Assembly: GCA_964035795.1 (NCBI GenBank) | Contig: OZ038325.1 | Coordinates: forward strand, 7,494,232-7,558,231 | Origin: Pterobdella sp. o SKG-2022 | Lineage: Eukaryota > Annelida > Clitellata > Hirudinida > Piscicolidae | Reading direction: 5' to 3' | Length of the DNA: 64,000 bases | In this document: positions 1 through 11,185 of the stretch, in pieces | How the letters are laid out: every line of letters starts with the position of its first letter | How positions within the stretch are numbered: the stretch's first letter is position 1 | The notes under the pieces: generated by a model | Databases searched by the model: none | The model's input: only the letters and a program-made list of their open reading frames with translations | Told to the model about the DNA's origin: nothing | Position numbers and translations under genes: made by a program

Positions 1-127
1 TTGTAATGAGTGATTAGAAGGAGTGTTGTGGTGGTTGGTTGAATATGGATTTGTGTTGAGTGGTTGGATAGGGCATTGTATTGAATAATTGAATAGAAGT
101 TGAAAGGTTTCAACCAAAAAAACCCAC

Positions 128-676
128 CTTTCAACAGCTGGTCAAGCCTCCTAGCCAGCTGCTTGACAAGCTGAGCAGCTGTGAGTAAGCAGTGGTGTGT
201 GAGTGAAAAGATGGCGCTAACGACAATATGCACGTGAGAAGTAGCTTGTAACAATGACTCATAGTTTCTTGCCTGTCTGGTGCTATCTTTTGTCCCTTCT
301 TCGTTATTTTTTCTAGTATTGTAGCCAATGCCTCTATTTGCATCATCTTTTGTATTGATTCCACCATTAGCAACACCGCAAGTTTCACTATAACCTCCAT
401 TATAATCACCACCACCCCCATTGACACCAACCTTTCCATTCCAACCCCCTTTATCACCATCACCATTGCTGATACAATTAGCTTTAAGTTGTTTAGCGAT
501 GAACCTGGTGAGCTCTGGATTCAACCTCTTTATGCTTCCCATCTTATCCACCAAGCCTCCATCCTCCATCTCTCCCAGGTACTTGCTACTGGTTGCAGAT
601 AGTACTTGTATGATTTTTTTGTATTCTTCTGTGTGTTTTTATGTGTATATTGATGAAATGATAGATGGATATAGAT

Positions 677-707
<31 letters not shown>

Positions 708-2296
708 TAGATGGATAGAAAGATAGATGGATAGATGGATAAATAGATAGACAGATAACAATATTCTTACTCGACAAAGCCACTTTGACAACCTTTTGCT
801 TCTCAAAAGTAACATTTTCACACATATCAGCCATCTTGTTCACAACTTCATCATTATTAACCCCACCATTATCTAGAGCTTTATATTTTCTCTTTAAAAC
901 GCTGTTTGAGGCTAGTACTTTATCAATCTTTACTGACGTCATCTTTCCACCACCACCATCATTACCACTACCACCACCATCCTCGTCAATAATTACCGTA
1001 ACATCTTTCCCCATATTCTGATTACGTTTCGCCATTATTGAGCTGATAACACTAACGAAGTTTTTATTATTACATATACTATTATTACAACTAATTTCAA
1101 TATTGTTCTTGCCACTATCATTATTGTTATCGTTCTCAACATCATCCACCTCCCTACCATCAGAACCAAGGGATTCTCTCATTGACTTACTCCTACTAGC
1201 AAAAAAACTGTCTACTCTATCTTTCAAATAATTTCTGTCTTTCAATTCTTTTGGGGGTTGTGAAGCACTCATGGCACTATTGAATGCCTTTATGACCTTA
1301 GTACTATTATTATTATTATTAGTAGTGGTAGTATTAGTGGTTTTGCTAGTGGTAGTAGTAATAGTAGTAGTGGTGTTGCTAGTGATAAGAGTAGTAGTAG
1401 TAGTGGTATTGCTAGTAGTAGTGGTATTGCTAGTAGTAGTAGTAGTAATAGGGTTGATATTGTTATTATCGTTACCGATACCATTATCATCTGTATCATA
1501 TATATTATTATAATGATGATGATCATCATCATCAGTACCAGTAGCGGCAGAGGTTTTTTCAACATGATCAGCAGAAACATTAGTCACAACACCATCATTG
1601 ACCTTCATGATCTTTTTAAAAGGATACATAGCCGAGCCAACTTCACTTACCTCATCAGCCGAAACAACCTGATCAACAAATGCACAACTACTTCTAGCAT
1701 TTTCAACGGTTGGTTTGGTGAAGGTGTAGATAGAAACAACTTTTGTTACTATAGCGGGAGTCGTATTAGTTATTTTATTGAAAGCATGAAAAGATACAGT
1801 TTTACTAGCAGATATTGTACCAACAGAAGGTATTGCATCTATTTTATCCTTATACAACGTGGTATCGAGTGCTGTTTGAGAGTTTGTGATGTTGAGTGGA
1901 ATAGGTTGTACATTATTGAAAGTAATGGTATCATTGGCTGCTGGTATTGTTTCATTATTTGTATTGCTATCAGTTCTAATCGACTTCATTGGTTGAGGTT
2001 TTGTAGTATCAAAACTCGATGACTTCTCATCATCATGTTTGACTAGTAGTTTGACCCTTTTTTTTCCTGCAGTTTTATTTTCCATCTTATTATAAATATT
2101 AAATAATGTATACAATCTAAGAGAATAGCAATTGAAGCAAAACAAACAAAAACAATATAAATAAAAAATAATATTATTATTCTTATTATTATTATATGTA
2201 ATGAAATATATCGTGCAAACCTCTGAAGGTTTTGATAAAGAAGCTCGTGTTGAAATCGGAGTTCAAAGCTTCATGGACAAATGTATCATAAGAAGG

Positions 2297-2366
<70 letters not shown>

Positions 2367-5219
2367 GTTTTTTGCCCACGTTTCTGGAAAATTCCACTAA
2401 TGTCTTCTCTTCAAAAAAATTTAATTAAAAAATTAAAATAAATTTGATAAAATAATAAAAAAAACGAATAAACAACAACAACATAGCACCAACCCGAAAA
2501 TTGGCTGCGACAAAGGGTAGTCTTGCGTAGACAACAGCGCTAGTTCCCCTCTCAAAAATGAATAACTACATTGGTCTATATTAATCTCTTTAAGAATGCT
2601 TCCTAAGGTGAAGTCCATATTTAAATGAGGGAGATTGAGAGATTGGAGTTTGGTGCTGTTGAATACAGAACTTAAAGGTGTTGATGGGTTGGTGGTATAT
2701 AGTGAGGTTGGTGGTTTTTTATCTTGAAGTTCGTTATGTATGGGTGTGAGATTATTTATGAGTGTAGATTGATTATCAGTGTTATATAATGTTCGTGGAC
2801 TTGATTGGGTTGCTTGCTGTTCGGAAATTTTATCAGTATGGGTTGGTGGTGATTGCTTTTTGAGGCTACTCATAGAATTTATAATCAATTGATCTTGGTA
2901 CTTAGCGCTGTTATCTATAGAACATGGTTTTGACGGAATTTCTCTTTCAAAAGTTTTTCCTTTAATTTTTCCTTCTATTGGTCGTTCAGAAGTATCTTCA
3001 ATAACAAGTGGTTGTGACGTCTTAGTCTCATAACCCATAGTTAACTCCAATGCTTTTGATGAAGTGTAAGTTAGCGAGGCAGGATCAACGATAGAAACTA
3101 TAGTAGTAATTGTTGAAACTGTTGTAGTAACTATAGGACCTGTAGTGGTAACTGTAGAAATTGTCGTACTATTTAGTGTTTGTGCATTGAATGCTGTTGC
3201 AGTAGCTGAAGATTCAAGGATGGAACTTTTCGTTTTGTTTAATGTTGTTGTAGTAATATTTTGTGCGATTTTAATAAAATTAGAGATAGTTGCTGTAGTA
3301 GTAATACTATCAGAAGATGTGGTGAGGATAGTGGTAATACTTGCATCATTAGTAGCAACATTTACAGAGCAATCTCTATTAAGATTATTAGTAGTATTAG
3401 ATGGTGATGATGATGATGAGAATGATGATGGTGGTTGTAGTGATGATGTAAAGGATGATAATGATAATGAAGATGACGGTGAGAGTGATTTTAATATTGA
3501 CGGTGATAAGGATTCTGAATTAATGTTGATGGTGGTGTTGGGTAGAGATGCAATACTTTGTGTTGCGTTGTGTGTGGGTGAAATGTTATTGGATGATAAG
3601 CCAACTGTGTCAATTAGTTCGAACAATATAGAACTAGCTATGAGTTCACTATCGTTAGTATTGAAATCGCTTTCCGTATTAATTTTTGGAGTGTTAGTTA
3701 TGCATTCTTTTGTTGTATTTATATTGGAAGTTTTTGTAATGTTTTTGTATATATTAGTGTTATTAGTATTTTTTTCTATATCATTATTAGTGTTATTAGT
3801 ATTTGTTTCTATATCATTATTAGTGTTATTAGTATTTGTTTCTATATCATTATTAGTGTTATTAGTATTTCTTTTAATATCTGCATTATTCTCATTGAAA
3901 TTGCCTTTATTATAACTATTAGCATCTATTTTTTTGTATTTATCATTTATATTAGTATTTGTATCTATATAGTCATTATCTACATTGATATCTGCGCAAA
4001 TATCTACAGCCGTAATTCTACTGGATTTTTGTGTTGAATTTCCTTCATTTTCTTTTGTGAAAACATTGTTAGATTCAATAGTATGAAAATAATCTTTATA
4101 CTTACTCATAATATTTTCTATTGATTCTCCACTAATACCAATTATGTCTTTATAATTTGTTGTTTGGTTGTCTAAGTCTATTATAGGAACTAATCTATAT
4201 ATTTCTTCATTGCCTCCATTTTTTTCGGTATTTTCTTTTTTTAAACAATTTAAGCTTATATCTTGTACTTTTTTGGTGAGTTCCTTTTTGATTATACTTT
4301 CTTGTTTGAAATTCATATTGTTATTATTATTCACAGAACTTTTTTGGAAGTCTTCATGATTAAGTATATTATGAATATTATTTTCAATGTTTTCCGTTTT
4401 AATTTCATCAAAATTTATCACTATTTTCCCACTACCACGCTCTAAATAGGGGTTTTCTTTTGATTTTGTAGAAAAACTTTGAAAAACTTGTTCAAAATTA
4501 CTGGTTTTGTGGTTTTGAACAAAATCTTTAGAATGATGTGGGTTTTGAACATTCTCATCTTTGTTGTTCAACACTTGGGGGTTTTCAAGGCTTTTGAAAC
4601 TTTTATCAAGATTACATCTATTTTCCTTGTTTATTTCCTTCAAAATAGACTCAAAATGATTTATTGGTTTTGGATAAGATTTATCACTAACTTTTTCATT
4701 GTCTGAAACTTTCTGTGAGGTATTTCTATTGATGCAATTTTGAGTAAATGCACCTATATTTAACAAATAATCATTATCTTTCAAAGAGCTATTTTCCAAT
4801 AGAAAGTCTATATTGAATTTTTCAAAAAATTCTTCATAATCAGTTTTTTGTGGAGAATGATTTACATTATGTTTTAATGTCTCAATAAATTGAGATGTTA
4901 GCTTAGTAGTAGAAAAGCTTTGTAAATTAACTTCATCTTGTTTGTCAAAAACATACATTTTACCTTTGAATATAAAAAATAGTAAATTTTGATTTTAAAA
5001 AAATTAAACTCACTTTTTGATGACAAACTAACGTATTCATTATTAAAACCGTGGTCAAATAAGCTAGGAAGTTTATGGTCTAATGGAAGACTGGCTTTGC
5101 TTGTGAGACTTTTTGAATTTTTTAGCTTCAAAATTGAAAAAAATTGATATATTTCGAATAAAATATAAGACTAAAATCCTTACTGATTTAAAGTAATCTT
5201 TAGCTAAAAAGCGCGGCAT
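128..5219 (-). CDS. Unknown low-complexity Asn/Thr/Ser-rich protein, five exons, 3'-incomplete
   Basis: I do not recognise this protein. Exons in coding order are 5219-5184, 5125-5014, 4963-2494, 2116-771 and 604-128. Each junction has GT and AG ends and the phases agree, giving at least 1,480 codons. The start is ATG at 5219 (MPRFLAKDYFKS). The large third exon is rich in Asn, Thr and Ser, with an 11-residue tandem repeat of NTNNTNNDIET type. The fourth exon has Thr and Asn runs, an Asp/His patch and a basic start (KKRVKLLVK). The fifth exon is more ordered: YLGEMEDGGLVDKMGSIKRL, a Gly/Asn-rich stretch, then a helical region with AAQLVKQLARRLDQLLK. A donor at 127 shows the gene continues leftwards. 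The 2493-2117 join is the least certain. The pieces could instead be two genes, one ending at stop 2433 and one starting at ATG 2085. No catalytic motif or known domain is visible. It shares a short divergent promoter with the HORMA gene. Confidence 0.5.
661..746. repeat. GATA/GATG microsatellite inside an intron
   Basis: Tandem tetranucleotides (gata, gatg, with interruptions) run through the intron between exons 771 and 604 of the leftmost gene. Read through, they give an Ile/Tyr/Ser/His-rich peptide tail, which is an artefact of the open intron. Confidence 0.85.
2298..2366. repeat. (TTA)n microsatellite
   Basis: About 23 uninterrupted TTA trinucleotides. The tract lies in the 2117-2493 interval, which is either an intron of the leftmost gene or a spacer between two genes. 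Apart from this tract the interval is AT-rich with no supported coding sequence. Confidence 0.9.
3753..3870. repeat. 33-bp in-frame tandem repeat, about 3.6 copies
   Basis: A 33-bp unit starts at 3753, 3786, 3819 and 3852. It lies in the coding frame of the minus-strand low-complexity gene and encodes an 11-residue Asn/Thr/Asp/Ile/Glu unit. Confidence 0.85.
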
Positions 5220-5445
5220 TTTAACTTGAAAAAAAACTGCAGACGATATATTATAATAATGAATAAAAATAATTTACTAATATTTTATTTTTTTTATAAA
5301 AATTTTTTCAATGTTTGAAAAAAAATTTTCATCTAAAACAAAATTTAGGTTTACACATAAGAGTCGTCTGCTTTTTAAGTTACAGACGAGTTCTTTCATT
5401 TTTTCATTTGATAATTTTCAAGATAAGACGAAAATTATTAGGAAA
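5220..5445. promoter_or_regulatory. Short divergent (shared) promoter region
   Basis: Only 226 bp separate the ATG of the minus-strand unknown gene (5219) from the ATG of the plus-strand HORMA gene (5446), so both 5'UTRs and promoters should overlap here. An imperfect inverted repeat flanks the centre. The left arm near 5221-5246 ends GCAGACGA, and the right arm near 5363-5381 begins TCGTCTGC and continues TTTTTAAGTTA. The AT-rich middle includes TATATTATAATAATG. No transcription start can be fixed from sequence alone. Confidence 0.4.
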
Positions 5446-7622
5446 ATGTCTACAAAAGTTTTAAATAAACAAGAAGTTGGACACGTAAGAAAATTAGTTA
5501 AATCAAACATTTGAAGATAATTTTTTGTATTTTTTGACTACAAAACGAAATCAAATATTCATTCTAAAACAATTTTTACAAATTGAAATTTCAAATAATC
5601 CTGCAGTGGTCGAACACTTTCAATGAACAATTTAACACTTTCAAAGAGTCTTTATTGTTCATGAAAAGACTTCTAGGTGTAGCCATTTGCAACATCACTT
5701 ACTTACGCCATATGTTCCCAGAAGATGCTTATGTTGACAAATCGCTTGAAGGTTTTGTATTTGATTTAGCTCTTTCACTTTTTGGTATAAAATGATTTTT
5801 AAAGTGTGCTGTTTTATTCTTCTCTGTGTTACATAAGCAAAAAAAATTGAATATTGATTTAGTTAATAACGATGTTAACTTGAGGAAGCAATTGAATATA
5901 ATTTCGATTGATGAACAGGAATAAATCTGAAAGTTTTAAAGAATTCAGAAAGGTATCCTCAAGTTAATAACTTGATCAACTGTTTGAAAGGGGTTTTCGA
6001 TGCTCTTGAAAAGAAATATGTTAGTATTTAAACTATGTTAATGTTCATTAAGAAAAAAATATTTCGAATAAGATAAAATTTAGCCTTTTTATTTTATATT
6101 TATAATTTTCAGACTAAATTACATTTGATAAAATAAATTTGGATGACAATAATAATTTTTTTATTAATTTATTTTAATATTTTTTCAGCTTAAATCTTTA
6201 GTTTTTCTGGTGAGTATTGAAAATAGTATAGAACAGTTTTTGTTTTTAAATAAAATTATTGTCAAACACATCTACTAATTTTCTTCAAATGAAATAATCT
6301 CAGATTCATTCAAGTGATTCAGAGGTAAAACTTGAAGAATTTCAAAATTGTATTCAAATTTTTCATATTTTTCAAAAGTTTTAATTATCCCTCAACTTCC
6401 AGATAATTTTGGATTCATTTGCCTTTCACTTTTCATATGGAAAAGATACAGAAATATCTCTTTACAAGTATATTATATTCTTTTCAATTTTTCTATGGCG
6501 CGTAGTTTATCTGGTGCAGAAGCGCTTATATTTGTGATTTATAAGCTTCAATATAACATATCAACTTGCTCAACAGCAAGAAAAAAGAAGAAATAGCATT
6601 GTTAAAATCAGCAGAAAAAACTAAGGAAGCCACCATTAAAATGCTAAGAAGGTTAAAAATAGTAAACTATAATGATTTTTTCATGAAAATACGTTGACAT
6701 ATATAGCTTTAAAAAAATTAAATCATTTTGAAAAATTAAATTTCGAAGTTTTCAAAAGTAACAATAGAATTTATATTTATCAAACCTGCAGGTTGTTTGT
6801 GATGACAAGCACCTTACAACCTCTTCCTTCAGTTTTCTCTATCTCTATGAAGCTTTACTATTACGACGAAGGTTTATATTTGTCAACCTGTTTATTCATC
6901 TATTTATCTACCAACTCATTTTCATCCCAGTCACCCCAGTAGACTACCAACCACCATGCTTTGAGGCTGCAGACAATGATGCCGAAGATTTTGGTGGTCA
7001 AACCAAACTTGTCGGCATCGGTGATGTTCAAACGGTGTTATATCATTGTTATTATTATTTTTGTTATTATTTCACTTATTAAAGAAAACTTTGATTAAAA
7101 AGTTAAGTGAGTATTTTATCTTCAGTTTTCTTTCTATCCTTATTATTGTTTTTACTTGCAAATTTAATTATTTGACAGCTTTACCATAGTCTGAATTTGC
7201 AACTAACAACGAAAAAAGACGAATATGACGATGACGATAATGATACTCAAGATTTCAGTTCGAGTAGTAAAATCAAGAATAAATGTGACAGTACTCTCGC
7301 GAAGAATAGCCATATAGACAATAAATCTGATGATAATAGTATGTTAATAAACGGATGTGCCGAAAGCAGTGATAACAGTTTAATAAAGTCTGATATAAAT
7401 CAATATAATGATGAAATCATCAATCTTAGTGCGAGTAGAAAAGATGTTGATGGTGGTACAAAGGATGTTACAAATATAAATAGTATTTGTGATAAAACTT
7501 TCGAAAAAATGGAGATTGAGCCGGAGAAGAAAATTCAGAAAAAGAAATCTCAACAATGTTCGAGTAAAGCTAACAAGGCTAAATATGCCGAGAGAAATGA
7601 TAAAGAAAACGAGGTCGGCTAA
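5446..7622 (+). CDS. HORMAD1: HORMA-domain meiotic chromosome-axis protein (HORMAD1/2-Hop1 family)
   Basis: Ten exons: 5446-5484, 5607-5751, 5919-6019, 6189-6209, 6304-6324, 6403-6467, 6577-6651, 6792-6871, 6931-7034 and 7179-7622. All phases agree, giving 364 residues; vertebrate HORMAD1 is slightly longer. Diagnostic HORMA stretches are KRLLGVAICNITYLRHMFPE (N-terminal helix), CLKGVFDALEKKY, DSFAFHFSYGKDTE (beta strand), SISMKLYYYDE and VTPVDYQPPCFEAAD. The last 140 residues are hydrophilic, acidic then Lys-rich (EPEKKIQKKK), as in HORMADs, where the tail carries closure and nuclear-localisation signals. Family role: the HORMA domain binds closure peptides, builds the meiotic axis and promotes inter-homologue recombination. 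Start: ATG 5446 gives a 13-residue first exon; the in-frame upstream ATG at 5311 is less likely. The stop at 7620-7622 may be one isoform, because a donor-like GT follows GAG at 7614 and exon-like segments lie at 7755-7807 and 7875-7934, the latter ending KKRKSRKCL. The HORMAD1 versus HORMAD2 label is not resolved. Confidence 0.87.
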
Positions 7623-8185
7623 TAATATTATTAGGTTTTAGTAATTCATTTTGACTACATGTAAAATTTTAAGTATAGTAGGTTTTTTTATATACATGTA
7701 TGAAATAATGATGTATATTCGTTTTTTATTTAATATATAATAACTTGGTCCAAAGGAATCTGTGAGAGGCCCCAAAGAAATGAAATTGTCTAGATGGCAA
7801 GGAGTCACTTTTGCGCATGTATGATGTTTTGTTTTTTTTAATTTCTTCATTTTTAATCATTTTGTTTCTCATTAGAAGAATTTTGAGAACACGGCATCGA
7901 ACGATAAAAAAAGAAAATCAAGAAAATGTCTTTGAAAAAAAAAATTATAAATATGACTGTTTCTTGTTCAATTGATTTGCCACAAAATATTTTGATTTTA
8001 TGTTTTAATTTTTTACGCGCTAAAAAAACTTTTCTATTAGAAACGGTGTTTCGAGGATTAAAAGGGAACTAACCTTGGTATATTGAGTTCAAATCGCTTT
8101 CTTTTAATACTCAAGGAAAAATCGTTTTAGTTCTGAATGTCAAAAAATGTGATTTTAAAGTCAATTGTACAAGAAAAAAGTGAAT
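7623..8185 (+). other. Spacer between the HORMA and carrier genes, possible alternative HORMA 3' exons
   Basis: This interval holds the HORMA 3'UTR and the carrier 5' region. Two plus-strand open segments could be alternative exons in phase 0. One is about 7755-7807 (ESVRGPKEMKLSRWQGVTFA, followed by gtatga). The other is 7875-7934, after tctcattag, ending in a basic KKRKSRKCL and a stop. The second resembles the basic C-terminus of HORMADs. No clear AATAAA for the HORMA gene was seen. Confidence 0.3.
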
Positions 8186-9321
8186 ATGGTTGGATACAAT
8201 CCAAATGAAGAACCTACACCATTGTTTGTGACAAGCTTGGCTGGAGGAGCAAGTGGAGTTTTCACGAGAGCTCTTACACAACCATTGGATGTGATTAAGA
8301 TTCGTATGCAAGTTCAAGATAGTCCTTGGCAATTGAGTAAGTATAGGGGTACTTTAAATTCAATGAGAAAAGTAGCAATTGAAGAAGGAGTGACTGCTTT
8401 GTGGAAAGGTCATGTACCTGCCCAAGCTTTAAGCTTACTGTATGGTTTATTTCAGTTCACAGTTTTTGACATGCTGACATATGCAACACATCCGATTTTA
8501 TCTGTCTCTACATTCTTGCAGCCTTTGCAGGATTTCTTTTGTGGAAGTTGTGCTAGTGTGGTTGCTACTGTATTTTCTTATCCTTTTGATGTGTGCAGAA
8601 CAAGGTTTTATTTTTTGAAAATCTGTTATTTATTGTTTTATCAATTTTGATAAAAATTATTCAGATTAATTATACAAGGTCATCCTCCTGTATATAAATC
8701 TATGGGACAAACTATGAAACTGATTATACAAAAAGAAAGTTTAGGTGGATTATTTAGAGGTTTGGTTCCCACTTTGATCCAAATTGCTCCAAACACTGGC
8801 TTTCAATTTTCTTTTTATCATATGACATCTCATTTTTGGGATTATACTGTACAAAGGTATTTTTTAAAATGAATACTTTTTAAAATTTTTTCTCCAAACA
8901 GTTTTATGTGAAATTTTGAATTTAACTTGAAAATACTTTAATGAAATCTATTAATTATTTCAGAATTGATTTCGCCCAATACGAAAAAAGTTCACAATCT
9001 ACATCTGTTGTTAAAAGTCTTGTTTGTGGCTCACTAGCAGGTTTAGCAGCCAAATCTCTTGTCTACCCACTCGACTTCACTAAAAAAAGATTACAAGCTG
9101 AAGGTGTACATTCTTATTCTTCAACTGTAGTTGGCAAAGCTCAAAACTACAAGGGTTTTGTACATTGTGCTATCACAGTTATGAAAAAGGAAGGTTTATT
9201 GGCAGTTTATAAAGGGTTTATTCCCAGTAGTATTAAAGCCCTTTCTACATCTGCTTTAATTTTTTCTTCATATGAAAATTTTAAACAACTTTTTTCCAAA
9301 ATACATAAAACCACGTATTAA
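8186..9321 (+). CDS. SLC25A19: Mitochondrial thiamine pyrophosphate carrier (SLC25A19 type)
   Basis: Three exons, 8186-8604, 8665-8856 and 8964-9321, with introns of 60 and 107 nt and agreeing phases, give 322 residues, the usual length of this family. All three mitochondrial-carrier signatures are present, one per repeat: PLDVIKIR, PFDVCRTR and PLDFTKKR. The first repeat also has GGASGVFTRALTQPLD and TALWKGHVPAQALSLLYG; WKGHVPAQ and the Thr-Arg-Ala before QPLD are typical of SLC25A19. The second repeat has GLFRGLVPTLIQIAPNTGFQ and the third has AVYKGFIPSSIKA. Family role: an inner-membrane six-helix carrier that brings thiamine pyrophosphate into the matrix for pyruvate and 2-oxoglutarate dehydrogenases. 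ATG 8186 (MVGYNPNE) is the first ATG in the frame. The gene is convergent with the ankyrin gene. Nothing is truncated. Another nucleotide-type SLC25 member is possible but less likely. Confidence 0.9.
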
Positions 9322-9484
9322 AATATGAGCATATTTTATTGACTTTTTTTATAAACTTTGATGTTTTAGCTACGTTGCTTAAGCTGTAAATTTTCATAAT
9401 CAGGTACAAGTCAAATTTGTATATAGATTATTTGCCTTCGAAAATTTTGATTCTTATATTTTTATAAAAAGATTATTGAAATGC

Positions 9485-9490
9485 AATAAA
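9485..9490 (+). terminator. Polyadenylation signal of the carrier gene
   Basis: AATAAA on the plus strand, 164 bp after the carrier stop codon. It is the first canonical hexamer downstream. Confidence 0.45.
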
Positions 9491-9960
9491 TTTTCTTTTC
9501 ACTTTAAAACAAAAACTCGGTAAAAAGAGTAGTTTAATTACGAAAATGGATTAGTTTATCTTACAAAATTTATGTTTAAATGAAAATGACTAGACGGATA
9601 AGTGATAAAAGATATAATTATAATGAAAAATGCAAATATGATTAAAAATCGACAAAAAAATGTTCATATAAATTTGAAGATGCTTTTTTTTTTCAGGAGA
9701 AAAACCAAGTTTTTTTTGTTAAGAAGCGACAAATAGCACAAAGCAAAACAATATTACTATATAAAATTATCGTTTCATTAGATATTAACGTCAACAAAAT
9801 GTCGTTTAATATTTCACAAAAGTTTAAAAGCAATTAACCTATAAATTGGTGGACAACATAAATTCTTTATCGCGTGAATTAGTTTAAACGAATATACTCG
9901 AAAATCAAGGATGGTATATGTTAAAAGGATATTTTTCAAGCATGCAATACACAATATTAC

Positions 9961-9988
9961 GATATATAGATAAATCTATCTATATATC
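9961..9988. repeat. Small perfect hairpin
   Basis: A 12-bp arm (GATATATAGATA) at 9961-9972 pairs perfectly with 9977-9988 across a 4-nt loop. It is AT-rich and may be a degenerate GATA-type microsatellite rather than a functional structure. Confidence 0.6.
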
Positions 9989-11185
9989 TACCTAAATAAT
10001 TGTGATGAGATTGAAAAGTTAAAATGTAGTTAATTGTAAAGACTATATTTTCTAATGTGTAAGCAGTTGTCTTTGCAAGCTGTATTTTACTGTAAAATCT
10101 CGCTATGCTAATAGCATGATGAAAACGTCGATGTTAATGAATAAAAAGGTCTGTTACTGGTTATAAATGTCCAATTAATTTGTTATGAACAACCACACGA
10201 CAATAATATCAACGATCACAATTTATTCTTGAAATGAAAGATTGTAAAAAGATTTAGAATGTAGTTTGGCTTCTCCTTTATCACAAAAATTCAATTTTAA
10301 TAATACTAGGTTGTCTTAACAACCGCGGAAAAAGTTCATAAGATTTTTAACTTTTTACAATTTCTGGATTGATTTATTTGCATGTGAGTTTGAAAAATGA
10401 AACTTCGTAAAAACCTAAATTTAAATGCTTTTTGATTTTGTGCGGAAAGGTAGATGAATGGTGATGTAACAAAATAAACGAAAAATGAAATTAATATATA
10501 AAAAAATAGAAAGTTATAACAGAATGGTAATAAAAGTGAAAATTTCCATCTTTCTTCAAGATTATCACAAACAGAGTAAAGCACGATTGAATTTTGGATT
10601 TTCCAACGGTTAAATTTTTAATTATTGAAACTAAAAGTTAAGCAAGTTTTAAAATAGTTATTATAAATAATAAATTTAATTGATTAATTTTTGAAACAAA
10701 TTTTGATTAAGATTGAGTCATCTCGACACATTCACAAACCGATATAATAATATCACGAGAAAAAAAAGAAACAAGAAAAATTTTCAAAATAAAAAGTGAA
10801 AATGAACCTACTTTATTTTGAGAATAAAATCAAAAACAAAAACGGTTAAAAACTAAGAGAAAACTACTTAACTAAAGAACTGAAAGAAAAAGCAAGAACA
10901 AAAAGTCTAAATGAATTCAAAAATATAATAACTGAAAACTATTATTCAAAAGCAACATTTTCAATCAACTAAGTAAACTAAATGTTTCATCTGAACATCT
11001 TAAAACTTTAATTATGTTACTACTCAAAGTTAATAAACTATAGATTTGATTGTAGTGTATCTCGTTTCCTTTTGATCCTCTGAAAATTGTATTCTATATA
11101 TTAGATACAGCAAGTAATTTATATGCAATAACTTTGTTAAAAGATTTCTGATTGAATCGAATAATATTTATAGCTCAAAATTTTT

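Noticed and set aside
586..770. Ile/Tyr/Ser/His-rich extension of the exon ending at 771.
   Set aside because: It is translated GATA microsatellite after a good donor (gtaaga), hence intron.
1271..1580. Val/Leu- and Ile/Leu-rich open frames on both strands near the Thr/Asn runs.
   Set aside because: They are off-frame readings of trinucleotide repeats in the coding exon 771-2116.
5184..5219. MPRFLAKDYF at the start of the unknown gene resembles a SNAG repressor motif (MPRSFLVK).
   Set aside because: The Ser and the FLVK spacing are missing and no zinc fingers are visible in the window.
5311..5445. Upstream in-frame extension of the HORMA protein from ATG 5311.
   Set aside because: It is Phe/Lys/Ser-rich low-complexity sequence overlapping the promoter spacer, and ATG 5446 gives a family-like short N-terminus.
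10336..10584. 82-codon minus-strand open frame.
   Set aside because: AT-rich composition, no splice partners or recognisable motif.
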